Shown here piece by piece: positions 48,416 through 63,022 of a stretch of 64,000 nt of DNA. Position numbers and translations under genes: made by a program. The first letter of the stretch is position 1. Each line of letters starts with the position of its first letter. The stretch comes from Puffinus mauretanicus (lineage: Eukaryota > Chordata > Aves > Procellariiformes > Procellariidae). A model generated the notes under the pieces. It had not been told where the DNA came from. It searched no databases and saw only the letters and a list, made by a program, of their open reading frames with translations. The DNA lies in assembly GCA_023333565.1 (NCBI GenBank), contig JAJKFH010003504.1, forward strand, positions 4,984,005 through 5,048,004, given 5' to 3'.

Positions 48416-51400
48416 AATGTTCCAGGAGACAGCAGACTTTCTAAGATCAGGAATTAGGTTTTTCTCTGCGACAATGCAATAGCTAGCAGTGTTTTGTGTA
48501 ATTTATATTGTGCTACCTCTGAGAAACACATAGTGATTTTTAGAAGACAAGAGGTTTCCTGTAAGAACCAAATTGTTTCACAGAGGGAACATTATCAGCA
48601 CTGAATACTGAGAATTTGCATAGCTTTTCCTTTCAGTACAACAAGAAGTTCCCTTTTTTTCAGGAGGGAAAAAAAAAAGCAAATATATGATTTCTTCTCT
48701 CAGTTTACTGAAATCGGCAGGTTTTTGCCCATAGTAGGGAATATATGTTCAGTTTTTTAAAAAATGCAAGTACAATACAGTGGACCAAATATGTTTTACG
48801 GTATTCTCTCCTCTGTTTTTTGAAACCCCAAATAATTTTATTTTTCGTGATGAAGAAGATGTGAAATGGACATTAGTCAAAGTACCTCTTCCATGTATTA
48901 GAGGGACGTAGTTGCACCTTTCGCTCACAAGATGGCACAATAACCATCGAATTAAAGCATATTCTCACTTTGAACTATGTTGCAGGAAAAATGAGTAGCT
49001 ATGCAATGTCATAAAACTTCAAACGATTTTCACTTTGAACTGACCTGGTACGCCATTATTAAAAAAAGACGGCAACCTTTTCTAGTAAGTACATATAAAC
49101 AGGTTATGATCATACACGAAGCTGGCAGCTGGAGAAAAGTCTAACAGTTCATATAAGCATCAAAAGTTACAAGGAGGGAGGAACCTATTGGTTTTTGCAG
49201 GCTTTACCATGAACAAAAACACTATGTATTGACAAGATTGAGACTAGCCCAGAATGCTGCATTCCTCAAGGAATTCTAAATCCTAATTAAAACCGCCTGC
49301 ATGCAAATCTGTACCATGAGGTATTCAGCTCCATATGCTGCATCGCATTTTGGACCTGTTAACAGCATCAGTTTAGCCCTCTGGAGGTTGCTACTTGCTA
49401 TCCAATAATTTAAAATAGATTTTTAACTTGAAGTACCAGTGTAAAAAAAGACATTCTAAGAGGGCGGCTTTGCTAGTATTAAATGGTGAATGTGGCTACA
49501 GGCTATAAAAATCAGAAACTTCAAAAAAAAAAAAAAAAGTCCAGCTAATACTGATTGTTTATCTAAGTGGAGCAAAGGAAAGACGTGGGTGAAACCATAC
49601 AATTTATCAACATCAGGCTGTAGCCACCTCTCCATGCCTTTGTCCTGCAATAACTTCACTTGTATACTCCTTTTTATAGTTTTCAACTCTTCCCCTCAAA
49701 ATATTTTTTTTCTGGTATATCCGTGTTCTCACAGCCACTACAGAAGTCTTCATGCCTCATTAGCTCCCTCTTTCGTGCCTCCTTTCCCCCTGCAGCTCCC
49801 TGTGCATCCCTAGAAGCACCATGTCCCCACTCCCACTCCTTGATCCCTCCAATTCTGCTGCAGCAGTCCCCCAGTGTGGAAGCACTGAGTCTCATAAATT
49901 CTCCTTTTGCACCCCTTGCCTGATCTGAAGAACAGCTTCTGGCACGGGGCGACTGTGCTGAGATTGCTACTGAGCATTTGGAGAGGCAGAGCTGGCAAAT
50001 GCCACCGGTTGCCGTGTCTCAGTTTCCCTGCCAATAAGCCTGCGGTGGGAATGCAGCACGGCAAACAAAACACCCTGGTTTTGTATCACAAGATTACAAA
50101 GTAATCATGTAATGTAAGAAATAAATAATATATTATTATTGCCCGAAACAAATGATCCAGAGAAACAAACAAAAATCACAGAACAAATGGCTTGCCTCTC
50201 GTGTTTTCTGTACCAAAAATACAGATTTTAATTTAGTCCAGCTTTGCTCAGCACATGACACAGCAAGCCATTTGTGCTTTGCAGCTGAAGCCCTCTCCCC
50301 AGTCTTCACACTTGGGTGCCCTACTTAGTTGAATTTATACAAAAAATAGGACTCCTTTTCCTAGTGCACACTGCTAGTGACTTCTTCACAGTTATCTAAC
50401 TGTAAAAAATATAAAATGTAAGTGATCTGTATTGCTTTGTTTTGCATGTATCTATGTACTGATTTAAAGCTTTGACTATGTATTTTCATTACGTTCTTTC
50501 CCAACGCCCTTCTGAGCATCTGTCAATAGGATATCACCTACTGAGTTACCCCAGAGGATAACCAAGATTGTCCTCTAACTCTGTTTCCTAGCCCTCATGG
50601 GTCTTGAATAGATGTAGTTGTGGTGGGCTTTTTGGACCCTCAAGTGGCAGAGGCCTGTGGCTCTGAAGATGGTGGCCTTGCGCCATGCTAGATTGTGTAG
50701 ATTTTCCATCTAGGGCTGTGAAGAGTCATTTTAAAATTTGACCCTTTCACTGCTCACACATTCTTATTTCCCAAACTTCTTGAATATGAGTGTTCCCATT
50801 GATACCCTTGCTTTTTCTGCAGTCCCAGGTCTAAATGAAATCTAGGAGGAAAACTAGACTCTGCTTTTCTTAAATTAAGACTACATTCATAGGTTAAATG
50901 AAAGATAAATCCGCAAAGTGCTCAACAGTCAAGGAAGTATGATTTCCTCATGCACCCTATCACATTCACTGTGCAGGCAGGATAATCCTTTGGGAATTAA
51001 TCGTGTATTGAGGGCCACAGGAATTGTGTGTCTGTGGGATTCTAGTATCATTGCTTACAGAAATTGGAGAGTTCTGGACAAAGGCTATACGAAGCAAAAG
51101 GATGCTCTCAAGCTAAGAGAGGCGAATGTTATTGTAGATAGAAAACTGTTTCTATTCTTGCTTTTGCCACAGAAATCTCATGCAACGCTAGGCATTTCAC
51201 AAAACCAAATTTTCCACAGGTGTAGAACTGAGATATTCCTCACTTTGAAAGGTCTTGGTAGACACAGATGGCCAGTTTTTGCAGAAGTACTGAGCTTCAG
51301 CAGCTTCAGCTGAAATCAGAGGGAGTTGGGCTTTGTACAGAAAAAATGCAATGGAATCCTGTGCGCTCCAAGAAGTCAAGCTAAGGTGGAAGTGGTATCA

Positions 51401-54400
51401 GCTGACATTGGCCACCTAAAACTTAAACTTCTGGTATAAGCAGGTCAACCAGGTTCCCTTGCTAATAACTGGAACATCACAATATTATGTGTATATTTGT
51501 CGAAGAACTGCTCACTGAAAGCACTTTTTCTCTCCTTTTTTTCTAACGTGGACTGAAGACAGTTTAGGATTTAAGCATTTTGAATGAGATTAATTTCATT
51601 CGTGATATTGCAAACTGGACACAGAAACTAGTGGACTCATTTGAGCTTAATTGTTTTGTTAAATGAGTAAAAGTTCTAATCACATAGGGATATTGTGAAA
51701 ATAAATTCATTAATGCTTATGAGATACTTGGATACTGTGATCACGCTTGGTATAACAGGAAAATCAATGAAAAAATTAATAATTCTGTAAATGGATCACA
51801 GTTTGAACTGCAGGCATTAAATAATGCATGGAGACATATGTTGAATGCAAAATGCCATATGAAGTACCACTCCACATGACTGAAAGAAACAGAGGGCCTG
51901 TGAAAACAAAAATAACTGTGTAATTAAAAATGTGTTTGAGTTAAATTATAATACTACATTACAATATATGGCCACAGAGGGCCTGCAATAAAATTGCTTA
52001 GACCATCTTAATTCTTTTATTTCCTAAATCTGAGTGGTTAACTTTATAACCCTGCCATCCCTTAACTGTTCTTTGAACACTGTATACACACATAAAAAAA
52101 ACCTCATAAAGTTTTATAGCATTCCTGCTTCTTCTACTGTGAAGAAGGTATAGAGATAAGTACTGAATTTTTCAGTGTTTGTGGAAAACTGGCTCTTTTT
52201 AAATAAAAATACAAATGTTCTGTGTACATAAACTTGAAAAATAATCTTGCTGTTGTCACTCTGATGAACCCAGACCATTAGCTCTGAAGATATCGTTCTT
52301 TTCGTACCAAATGAATATTTGTCGGTGCTGGAAAAGCTACTACAAGTCTCCAATTTCTACTATTTTTATCAGTCTCCTCTTTTGAAAGCTACAAATTTTT
52401 ACTAACAAAAATTTTAACTACATGTTCAATAGGCCAGCAAAACACATTTGTGTCAGGTAAATTTGTATGTGCTTGACACCTGTAAGAGATGAGATCAACA
52501 TTTCTAAAACAGGGTGCTTACTGAAAAAGCAGCTTTGGACCTTTGGGTCTTAATCCTTCTACAGCCTTTCAGTATAACATAATTGTGGCAAAATAATCTG
52601 TGCTTTCAGATACTTTAATAAAGCCCTGGTTACGGTGCAAGCAGGCAAAGTATCTGTCATTATAAACAGAATACAGAGAAACATGAAACTATTGTATGAA
52701 GAAGGGAATATTTGCTTTACTGAGGCTATCACCAAAATCAGCATTTCCACGTTTTCACCTCTCCACAATCATCCTAGTTCCTGACCTAAGGAGTTTATAG
52801 TTCCAGGGGAAGCTCCTTCAGCTCACTGATCTGATGGCAACACATCAAGGTAAAACTACTCCCAGATCAGGAGCTGGGAAGGAAGAGAGTATCCCATTAA
52901 ACTACATTACCTGCAGGTACACTGAGTTTAATGTAGTGGGAAAATCTCTTGGGCTTACATCCTTCGAGCCCACAGAGCAAATGAATCCATCACTCCTTGG
53001 GCCATACCTTACCTGAAATGAAGAGGGAACAGCTCATCATCATCTCTATTTATTCTGTTTAAAAATAAACTAACAAAAGTATTACATCTGCATTTTCTGA
53101 AGGGCCAAGCAAGCCTTCCAGCACAGCCTTCCTTAGTTTTTCAAGTCCCATAGGGTTTAGCCTGAACCAAGGCAATGAGTGGGCCATGGTGAATAGAATT
53201 AGCTAGCAAAATTGCAGGAAACAAAGGGATATATGCACAGATTTCTACTATCTGTTAAACTGCTTTTAGACCTAGGAACCTAAAATTTGCCTTTGTCTTA
53301 TTTGGACAGGTAAGCATTTTTCACATTTGAACTTAAATGTGAAAATCAGCCAGTAATTACTCTGCTGGATGGAGACAAAGATTCTCTGTTAGGGTTATTG
53401 TTATTTTGGGATCTCCTTCCATAGTCATGTTGGAAGAATAGGCATATTTTTTATTTTTAAGTGATGTGAGCACTCACGTTTTAAGTAAGCCAACTGGGCT
53501 CTCAGCCTCTGCAAACATAAGCTAGAGTCCATGCCTAAATAATCAGGCACTTGTTTTGTATCATGTTATAGTGTATATCTGGCAGGGTTAGTAATGTCTG
53601 AAAAGTTCTTTAGAGCTGAAAAATGTTATGAAAATCCAAATTTATATTATATGGCATAGAAGACTCTCTGGGCACCAGACAATGATTTAGATGGAAATTC
53701 ATTACCAGCCCATTGGATTTTCTTGAAAATCAAGATTCTACATATCTTAACCTGGATATCTCAAACTTTATTGCTTTTGAAAGTTATCAACCTGACTCTT
53801 TTGTTGGATACAACTGTTGTGTCTCACCGTTGTGTCTGCCTATCTTTGTGTTGAATTCTACAGCATTTTACTCCTTTCTTCTTGATAAGGTTCTTTGGTA
53901 GTTTTTGTAGTTGCAGAAAGCAGGGGAAGACAAAGGGGAAAGTTGAATGCTTTAGAAGTTAGTAAAGTTATATCTGAAGCAATAACAAATTTCTTTTTTG
54001 CAGACTGACCTTCTCTGCAATAACGCTAGCTTAATCAAAAGGTTAAATCCCTACTGCATTCACTAAGAATCTCTATTTAAAAAAGTCTAGATACTGTGGC
54101 AACTTTTTTTCAATTTCTTTATGTTTTCAGCTGAAGGATGTAAATGTCTTGCATAAAATACCATGAAGAAAATACGATCTAAATTCCTTTGGTTTTAACG
54201 ACTAGCTTTCAGGAAGGCTGCATAAATGACTGTCAGCTGAATAACAATGTCATGGTACATTTTCTGTTGTTCTTAATTATTAGAAAATGAGGACAAAGCA
54301 AAACCCATCCTTGTTAAAATTAGATTCAGCCCAGATCATAAGGCAATCATGAGGCACTGTTAACTTTGAAATGAAAGACATTATTATAAAATGATACCCA

Positions 54401-57400
54401 AAACAAAACTCACAGACAATCCCAAGCAAATAGCTTGGTCTAGACACAGCAGTTTTATTATTAGGCAGAGAAGGTTTTTTAAATCCTGACCCAACAAATG
54501 GATTGATTGATTATATAAATAAATATTTTCCAGAGCTTTATATGTGTGGTGGGCCAAATCCTCAGATCTGCAACCTCCATCTGGGAATATGGCCTATTTA
54601 GAGCTGTTTGATTATTCATTTTCCATCTTTTTTAGTACTCGACTAAGTGCTAGATGGATAATCAAAGACCTATATCTCTGTATGTTTTCTGATGAAGTAG
54701 CAATGTAAACTCCCCAGAATAAAAGTTCTTTTGTAAATACATATTTTTCTCTGCATAAACCACCTTTACAAGAGCAGGCGAGTCACACACTGTTTTCTGT
54801 CAATCCTCTGTTACTCAGCTGATAATACCAACAAGGAAAACCATTTATTGAGTCTGGAGCTGTGATTTTCTGCTGAGGAAAAGAAATGCTCCCTGGGAAC
54901 CAAACTGAGAGTTACAGGTCATTTTTATCTTGACAATGAGAAAGCAAGCATGACTTTAACTTGTTGTTGACCTTTGTTGCAGTTGGATCACTGATCTAAA
55001 AGTCAGTGGCTATATATATAACATTATTCACATCAAACTATCATGCATAGAGTGGGAAAACCACATTTTACTATTTATAAAACTTCTCTGCTTGAGCAAA
55101 GTTCTGCAAACATTAATCATAGCTGTGTGAATGACTATCCACACCAAGGAATGTGCACTTTTTTGAGTGATTCGCCTCATCTCTGCTGCTCAGGAAGGAG
55201 TGGACTGCCCTTTAATGGCACCACGTGCTTGACACTAACTGCCCAAAAGCCGAGATACTGGCACCAGTGAACTTCACCCAGAAGCTCCTCTGGCTCTCAG
55301 ACCTTGAGATAAACAGTGGACATGTGCTCCCCCTTCGGAGGTGTGTTTATTTTTTGGTGTAGTAAGTTGGCATTTTGTCCTAATTGCTACGTGACTAAAA
55401 CAAAGTGAAAACTGCCTGTGTGGGAATTGCCACAACTTGTTGTGAACGTACATCTGTATTTTTGAAAGCTGATAATCTCCAGGTGGTGTTAAATTAGCCT
55501 GGTTCTTCTGCAGCTCCCTTGGGAAGGGCTGCACCATCTAATTTCCCTTGCTACCATGCAAACTATTAGACTCAACATTGAACATAACATTAGTCAAATC
55601 CCAGTTGCCAGTAATATTTTGGCCCTATACGTCCATGTTCTCATAGATACTTTTCAGCTTTATTAATTTATTAAAAGTGTGGCCTTATTAACTTTTTTAA
55701 CCACCAAAATGATGATTAAATGGTGCAGCAGGAAATGTTTTGAAGAATTTCTTTTACAATGATTAACTAATGTTATGAGATGCGCTCTAGTTGTCTGAAA
55801 AAATGTAGGGTGATATCTCACTTTTGTACTTACTGTCCTCAATTTTTTTTTTTTAATATCACTACAATAGTGAAATAGCTAAAAACATACGATCTTAACA
55901 CTTTCTTTTCTTGAACTTTCCAACAAATAAGTATCATGGAACCACTGTAAAAATGTTTCCTTCATTTTTTTTTTCACTGTATTTGCAACAAAATTCAGTA
56001 CAAACTTATCTCTTAAAAAGCTTGATGAATCAGACCCCCAAAATACAAAGTCTAGTCTCAAAGCTTCTGAAATACGTTGTTGGAGCCAATGTTTTCCAAG
56101 TGAAGTGCATTCAATTGTTGTACCAAAATTTCTGAAGTGTTTTAGTTATTATGCTTACTGCGTGAAAATTTACACTTCTTGAGTTCCTCCCACCTCACTA
56201 ACTTTCACACATCAGTGCAGCTCATTTGCAAGTGTTCAGCACTCACATTTAAATAGGTCAGATGTTTGCATTTTCCAACACCCTTGCATACCTTCTGACA
56301 ACTCTCTGCATGCTGTCAGAGTTGACCTGCCTGTAAAATATTTTGAACACCTGCATTTCAGATATATATTGCCAAGCTATACTAGCTAGCGTCATACGCA
56401 TATGTGGCTAATCAGGTATTCTGGACCCATTCTGTTCCTTGTTCCAGCTTCAGAATGCTTCGTATTTCTCAGAAGTACTTTTATGTAAAAAACACTGACT
56501 TGGAACAGACTATATATGGCACATATTTACAGATCTATACAAAAAACGTGGAGCCCCTTTTTTGTATACTATAAATCTGAAGTTGCAAAAGGCGCCATTG
56601 AAAGGTTTCCTCTTTAAGTTTATTTTAAAATAAACCAAAGAAAAAAGGGTAGCCATTTCTTTCAAAATATGAATACTAGAAGTGAGTTTATATCTGACAT
56701 TTCTATCCTGTCACATACTTGTTTATTTTTATAAGTTTGCTGTCTTTCTAGGATATATCAGAAATCAGTATTTGATCCTCATTGGTAGGATATGGAATTT
56801 AGATTACTTGTTATCAATAAGAAAATGTAGTCAGAAAACTCCCAAAAGACCATGAAAAGGATAAAAACCAAAAGATATCCCAAGTGGAATTTATGTATTT
56901 ATTTATACCACTACCCACAGGAGTTTCACATGAAATTCTACTGTTTCAAAAACTGTTTAAGCTGCTTTCATAGAGAATCAAATGAGGAATTTCCTTGAAA
57001 AAACAAGATAAAGAAAATCAACATATCAATCAACTGCTTTACCCAATTGGAGCGCCAGTTTTAAAAATAATATTACATGCTAGCACATAATGCAAAACAA
57101 AACTAAAAGGAAGATTTGAAATACAATATTTTGTTTGCAAATGTGATTTTAATTATTTTTAAGACAGTTAATGAAGATGGGTACATTCCCATGAAACATT
57201 TGCAAAAGGAAAATATTTTATCACAACAGTTCCAGCTAACTTAGAGTTACATCAAATCACATAAACAGCCAACATATATACATATTCACACAAATTTCAT
57301 TTTCTGTTTATTCCCTGCCCGCAAACAAGAGTGTGTTTTATAATTTTTTTCACCCAAAATCCCTTTAATGTAATTATTTTAGATTTCTGTATATTAAAAT

Positions 57401-60400
57401 TATAGAAAAAGAAGGCTTAGAAGAGAGAATAATACTATTAATTAGACCTGAAGGTCAAGAAGGAATAACAATATGATTTATTAGAGCTTTAATATAGCTA
57501 AAAAAAGATGGGCAAACATTTGGGCACATAGTCTCTACTATTAAATAAAATTTGTTTCTATCTTTAGACATTCCTAATCTGTCTGCCAATTAAGTCCCAA
57601 AGACAGAATTATAAACAAAACAAAACAAAACAAAAAAAAAAGGAGTTCAGGGATGATGTTAAAACTCGCATTTCCCTCAAATGTGAAGGAATTCATAGGT
57701 ATCATAAAAGTGCAACGGCCTATCAAGAGTTTCTTGAACCTCTCTCTGATCTCTTATGCAAGCCCTTCTATTTCCAAGTTTCAAAAGAATTTTAAAGAGG
57801 GGCTAAATTATTTCTAAGTTAGCTAAGCCACCTACAGCTCATTAAGTGGAGAAATTCAGCACACACATCTGGTCTTAAGAATCACTGTATTTCTTTAGTC
57901 TTATCACTTCCAGTGAAATTCGCTTCACAAAATTTGACAAGTCTAAGGTGAGATGCACAGGCTTAACAGCTAAGGGTTTGCATTCATTCCTTTGTGTGAG
58001 ATGCTTTGCAAAAGCCATCATAGTGACAATTAATTTAAATAACATGAAATATTCAGTGAACCCAATTCCCTTTCCCTGTATAAATGGCCATTTTAGCTGA
58101 GGACTAATAACACAAGTGGTGAGCTGAATATTGATGGCAGATCTTTTCCTCCAGACATACAGAAACCACCAAATGCAGAACTTTCTTCTTCTGTGGAAAA
58201 TATGTTCTTAATTTCCTGAGGTTCATTAGAAAATCCCCAGATAATGCTGTGTCCAGCAAGTATACCCATTTGAGATCAACATCATTTGAATGAATGATCA
58301 CTGCTGATGGAGGGAGGTTTCTGTGCTCTCAACCCTCTTACCCTCACGGATGAGTTATGCTGCTTTCTGCCCTGCTCCAGCCCTGCAGCACTGCCCGAGG
58401 GGCCTCCAAGAGGTGCAGAAATCACTTGGGAGGAACCAGACCTAGAAAGGGAGGGGGGATGAAAGATTTCCCCCCACCAAATAAAGGAGGGAGTTCTGCA
58501 TCAGCAGCATGGACTACCTGAACAGTTAGGGAAGAAAATGATCAGACAGCAAGCAAGAAAAGGCCAGAAATTTCACACAAACATGAATGGCCAAAAGAGA
58601 GTTCAGAAATGAAAAAAAACAGATAACGTTCAAGTCCCTTTTATTCAATACAACCTTTCATAAACAAGTCATGATTTGGTGGTTAGATGGAGGAATTTGC
58701 AACTCTTGGGAATGCTGATATATATAATTGCAGTAACAAACTCTGAAGTGGCTGGGGAGCTGCAGACGGAAAGCAAAGGCTTGAAGAATTGAAATATGTC
58801 AACATTGTATGTAGATGTAGGAACAGAAGGAAATGAAACTAGTAATACTGAAAATGCCTTTGTCAACTGTAAGAAGTGGGGAGATAGATATAAAAAATGA
58901 TCGTTGATGAAAACAGATAAGGTCAGAGAGGTCCATGATCAGTGTACATAATATTGCGAAAATAGCAAGAGTGAGAGTGTCTCTTTTTAAGGAAATGTTA
59001 TGGCTCTGACGTATAGAACTGCAATACACAGTTTACAACAGAAGTGTTGTCAGAGAGTACATGCACACAAATATATATGCACAAATATGATATAATGTAA
59101 GCAAAGTTGTCAGTCTTAGCTTACACTGGAACACCTATATAGACATCAGTATTAAACAGCATTAAAAAGGCTTTAAAGGGGTGTTAGCAAATTTATCTTA
59201 CTGAATTTGAAATGAAAAGTCATTGGGAATGCCAGCTGCAATTTTTCTGTCTTGCTTGGTGCTTTGTAATTTCTTAGGCAGAGAGAAGACTATAGTGTCA
59301 TAGCAAAAATACTTTCACCAAGACATTTAAAGTGTTTTTTATAGGGAAGAAGAATGCTGTTATGGCAAAACTTAAAGCACAGGGTATCTGGTTTATTCAA
59401 AAGATTCCTACTAGCTGAGTGGGATCATAATAACCAAATCCACTAACTTTTTCATATAGAAACATATTTCACGTCACGATGAAAAGTTCCCTTATCACTT
59501 TGGTGATGAGGTTGAGAATTACTAACAGTATAAACTCCAATGATTTTGTAAACAGAGTTCTTTACAGAGAAATAAGATGCTGTAAACCTAATTTACCTCT
59601 ATTTTACTTTATATCTGTGACAGGCCTAAATCCACACCTGCATTTCCCATTGCACATTTCTGTTATTATCAGTGGTATTTATTCAAAATTTTCTCTGGAA
59701 CACTGATATACAAAAGGGTCTGACAGGTTTGTAGATACCAGAAGCAGCAGTAGAATAAGCACCCTTCTTACTGTAAGTAAATTGTTTGGCAGGAAAACCA
59801 ACTTCACCAAATTAAATGCTTTTTTAAACAGAAATTATTTCTGTAAACTAGCATCTTACTTCTGTCCATAATCTTGGCTCATCTGTTCATGTTTTCCAGT
59901 ATGGGAAGAACAGATATTATTTAGGGTTCAGTCTGCATTACTCAACATTATTTACACATTTTCTGTCTCACATCCTCGTACTTACAAGATGCTTGCAAAC
60001 CTGGGAACAAGCATGGGGCGTGTATGGGCACTCACTTCCCATAACTAAGTTTCACTTATGATTTTGTTTTCTATGTATCAACTTTCTTTATCTCCCAAGC
60101 TAAACATATTCCAAAATATGAAAGAGAAGAGAAACAGAACCCTTCAATCCAAAAGTAAAGCTTTTGGAGGCAACAAGTCCCAGAACAAGATTCCTATGAG
60201 ACTCTACTGTTCTCTAACATCCTTCAGTTCTCCTCATTATCTCCGGATAACAAGTTATTTTCCAGTATCTTCTGAAGGTTGAAAAATCTTGCTTCTGCTC
60301 AGCAAATTAAAAGGAAAGGTCCAAAGCTGCAGCCCTTAGAAAGTTCTGCTAAGTACCTACAGCCATGTGCCAGGCAGTACTACGCTAGATTTAACACCTC

Positions 60401-63022
60401 ATGTTACTGCAATCGTTATTATCCAAAAAAATCTATGGTAATGCAAGGTTCTGAAACCAAGTCTCCAAATCACACACTAATGCTCAGTCACTCAGGCTCA
60501 TCAGAGGAGAGAAAAAAGGCCTTTAGTAGTCAAAACCCTAATGCTGTGGACGTAATTCAGACCCAAGTTGTTGAAAATATGAACATAGTCACACTCTTTT
60601 TTAAGGAGGTAAAAGAAAGCAATAAAATAAATTGAAGGGACTATGATGAAAAGTTCTTGAAATTTTAGTTTTTTTAATGGCAGGCCTGTGTACACCGTTG
60701 GATACAACAGAATAGCATGTTTGCATGCAAAACAGACTCCATCCACTACACAACTTTGTAATTTATCCAACAGGGAACTGGCAAGGTGATATTAAAAAAA
60801 AACAAAAAAAATCCATCACCATCTGCACACAAAGTGAAGCTGACATTTTAAGTTCTGGTCAATGCATTTCCTTTTCTTCAAGGTCTATTTACACTTGAGT
60901 TTGACAGGACTCTTACTGGGGATATAATCACCGGCACTATGCTGCAATTTAGAATGAGAACAAGGACATTATTAGTAAAGGGAACATGGGTGGGTTGCAG
61001 TTTACTTAAAATAAAATTGTAAAAAAAGGTCTCTAAGAAACTATATTTAAAGCCTAAAGAAATAATTCAAGTCCACAACAAAATATTTTTTGTGGTAATA
61101 CCTAATATTTTGCTATAAGCAATAGAAAACATAGCTTCATTGTTAAAAATCACCAGGTAAAAGAGGACTTAAAGAAATAAGCAGCACAACTTTTTGCACA
61201 TCACTTTCTTTCTTTCAAAGGAAGTCTGTGTGCAAGGGGCCATAAAAAATCACTTGTAGTAATGGGCTGTAACATTTTAGGACCACAAAGACTTATGGAA
61301 TTGGTAAAAACAGAGAAATGGGGAGGGTGAAGGAGCATTTTGCACCGTCAAATGGGATTGCTAAGACATGCTAACTATGGGGAGGAGGAAGTTTTCCTTG
61401 GAGGTGGTGCATGCAGGCAGACCTCTCTGAACATTACGAGCAGCTACTTTTGTCCTTGGTGTGATGCTCTTGCTCCTACAGGCCACAAGTTTTGTGATCT
61501 TGCTGCACTCCCCTGTAAACACAAAGTAACTAGAAAACATCTACCCGTTGTTTCAAGATCTGAAAACCTAACAGTATGAATTTGGCACTCGAGCATGCCA
61601 CTGGGATGTTAGTAGAAATCTTAGATATGTATAGGTGGGAAGCAGAGGTTTTCCATGAGGCAGCCATAAGGCTAATGATGGAAAATTGTGTTGCTGGACA
61701 TTCCCAAGATTGCTCTTTAAAAACAATATACATATAACCAACAATTTGCTGCTTCCTGTAGGATTGCAATCATCTTATAATTTCAAAAGCTATTATCAAC
61801 TCTGTGAAAACAATGTATTTCGACTGTATATAAATGTGTTATGTGGAAGGAAGGATTGTTTGAAGTAGGTTTCACTCATGAGTTTTCAAAAAGCTAATTT
61901 ATTTTCTGGACGTTATTGGCTTGAAATCAGTTCTCAGCAGGTGAAACCTAATGGTCTTAACTTATTAAATGTATGTTAAAAGAAAAGAGGAAAAAAGACA
62001 GTGATAGCAAAATTTTCATTAACTTGAACCTGATTCTCATTTACACAAAGGCCAGGATACTCCACACTAGCTGTGCAAGGAGATTTTTAACTGGGGCCAA
62101 ATGCATAGTTTTCACCCAACTTAGCAACCCTTTGTGGCAAAGGTGGGTTTAACAGTCTTAATGCAAAACAGAATGAGGTCAAGTATAAAATAAATAAGAA
62201 TGGAAGCTTTGTTGTCTGTGAAGGGTCCCTAACACATTTCCTGCAAAGTAATGAGCACACTCCAATTTTTTTTTTTGTTTCTCACAGACCATTCTGCAAG
62301 GTACAGGACGCATTACACTGCTAATGAGCTTTCTTATATTTTACTGGATATAAAAGCCATTCTGGAAAATATCTGTAGATAACTGAATTTTATAATCTGT
62401 ACAGTAGCAGCCTCTTCTCGCTGCTATTTGAAGAACCTCAACAAAACCTAATATTTTCTTTCCCAAATTGTCAGTAATAATGTGGGTTTTAACTACTGGA
62501 GCACCCGTAATGTTTAGAAATGCAATGCTGAGACAATAGTGCATGACAGTCTTTGGTTGTGATTTTGATGAAATTCCTATGAACTATTGTAGCTCTAATG
62601 ATGCAGGCTCAGACTAGCACTTACTGCAGGGTAAACCCAGTTCTGTCATCTCCTATGAACTTTGGTGTTGTTACTGAAAACATGGCTAAGAAATTCTGAA
62701 TTAATGAATTAAATACTCAAAAAGACAGATTCAAATATTTTTAAACCTCTTATGTAGTCTTTTCATTAATCTATCTAAAAGGACTTCATTTTAGAGGTCA
62801 GTTGTATAAACCTATTTTGCGAAGGAAAATAAATATATGGTAAACTAAGTGGCCCACGTTCACCTACAAGGTAGAAGAAAGTTAAAAAAAAAGGACTGTT
62901 TTCTCAAAGTGCCAATCAAAGCTTTACTCATGTGCCTACAGTGCCACTTCATAAATATCAGTCTTTACCAATAAAAAAAATGTTATCCCATTTATTAATT
63001 ATGCATTTATTATTTATGCATT
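48416..63022. other. DLG2 intron sequence, no gene seen
   Basis: A 14.6-kb AT-rich stretch without any CR1 or LTR I can recognise. It holds simple tracts: A16 at 49523-49538, (CAAAA)n at 57612-57641, and several T or A runs. A GC-richer pocket lies at 58320-58480. A segment at 51255-51335 ('ctgaaatcagagggagttgg') faintly resembles a dispersed ancient amniote repeat. Open frames such as 50918-51313, 60279-60635 and 55043-55270 match nothing known. No alternative first exon of DLG2 that I could recognise from its known short N-termini was found. Confidence 0.55.
57612..57641 (+). repeat. CAAAA pentanucleotide repeat
   Basis: Four CAAAA units followed by an A run; simple sequence. Confidence 0.9.

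Noticed and set aside
48926..48939. CTCF-like motif (TCACAAGATGGCAC), with a second weak match at 37771-37784
   Set aside because: Each has two mismatches to the core pattern, and such matches are expected by chance in 64 kb; no supporting context.
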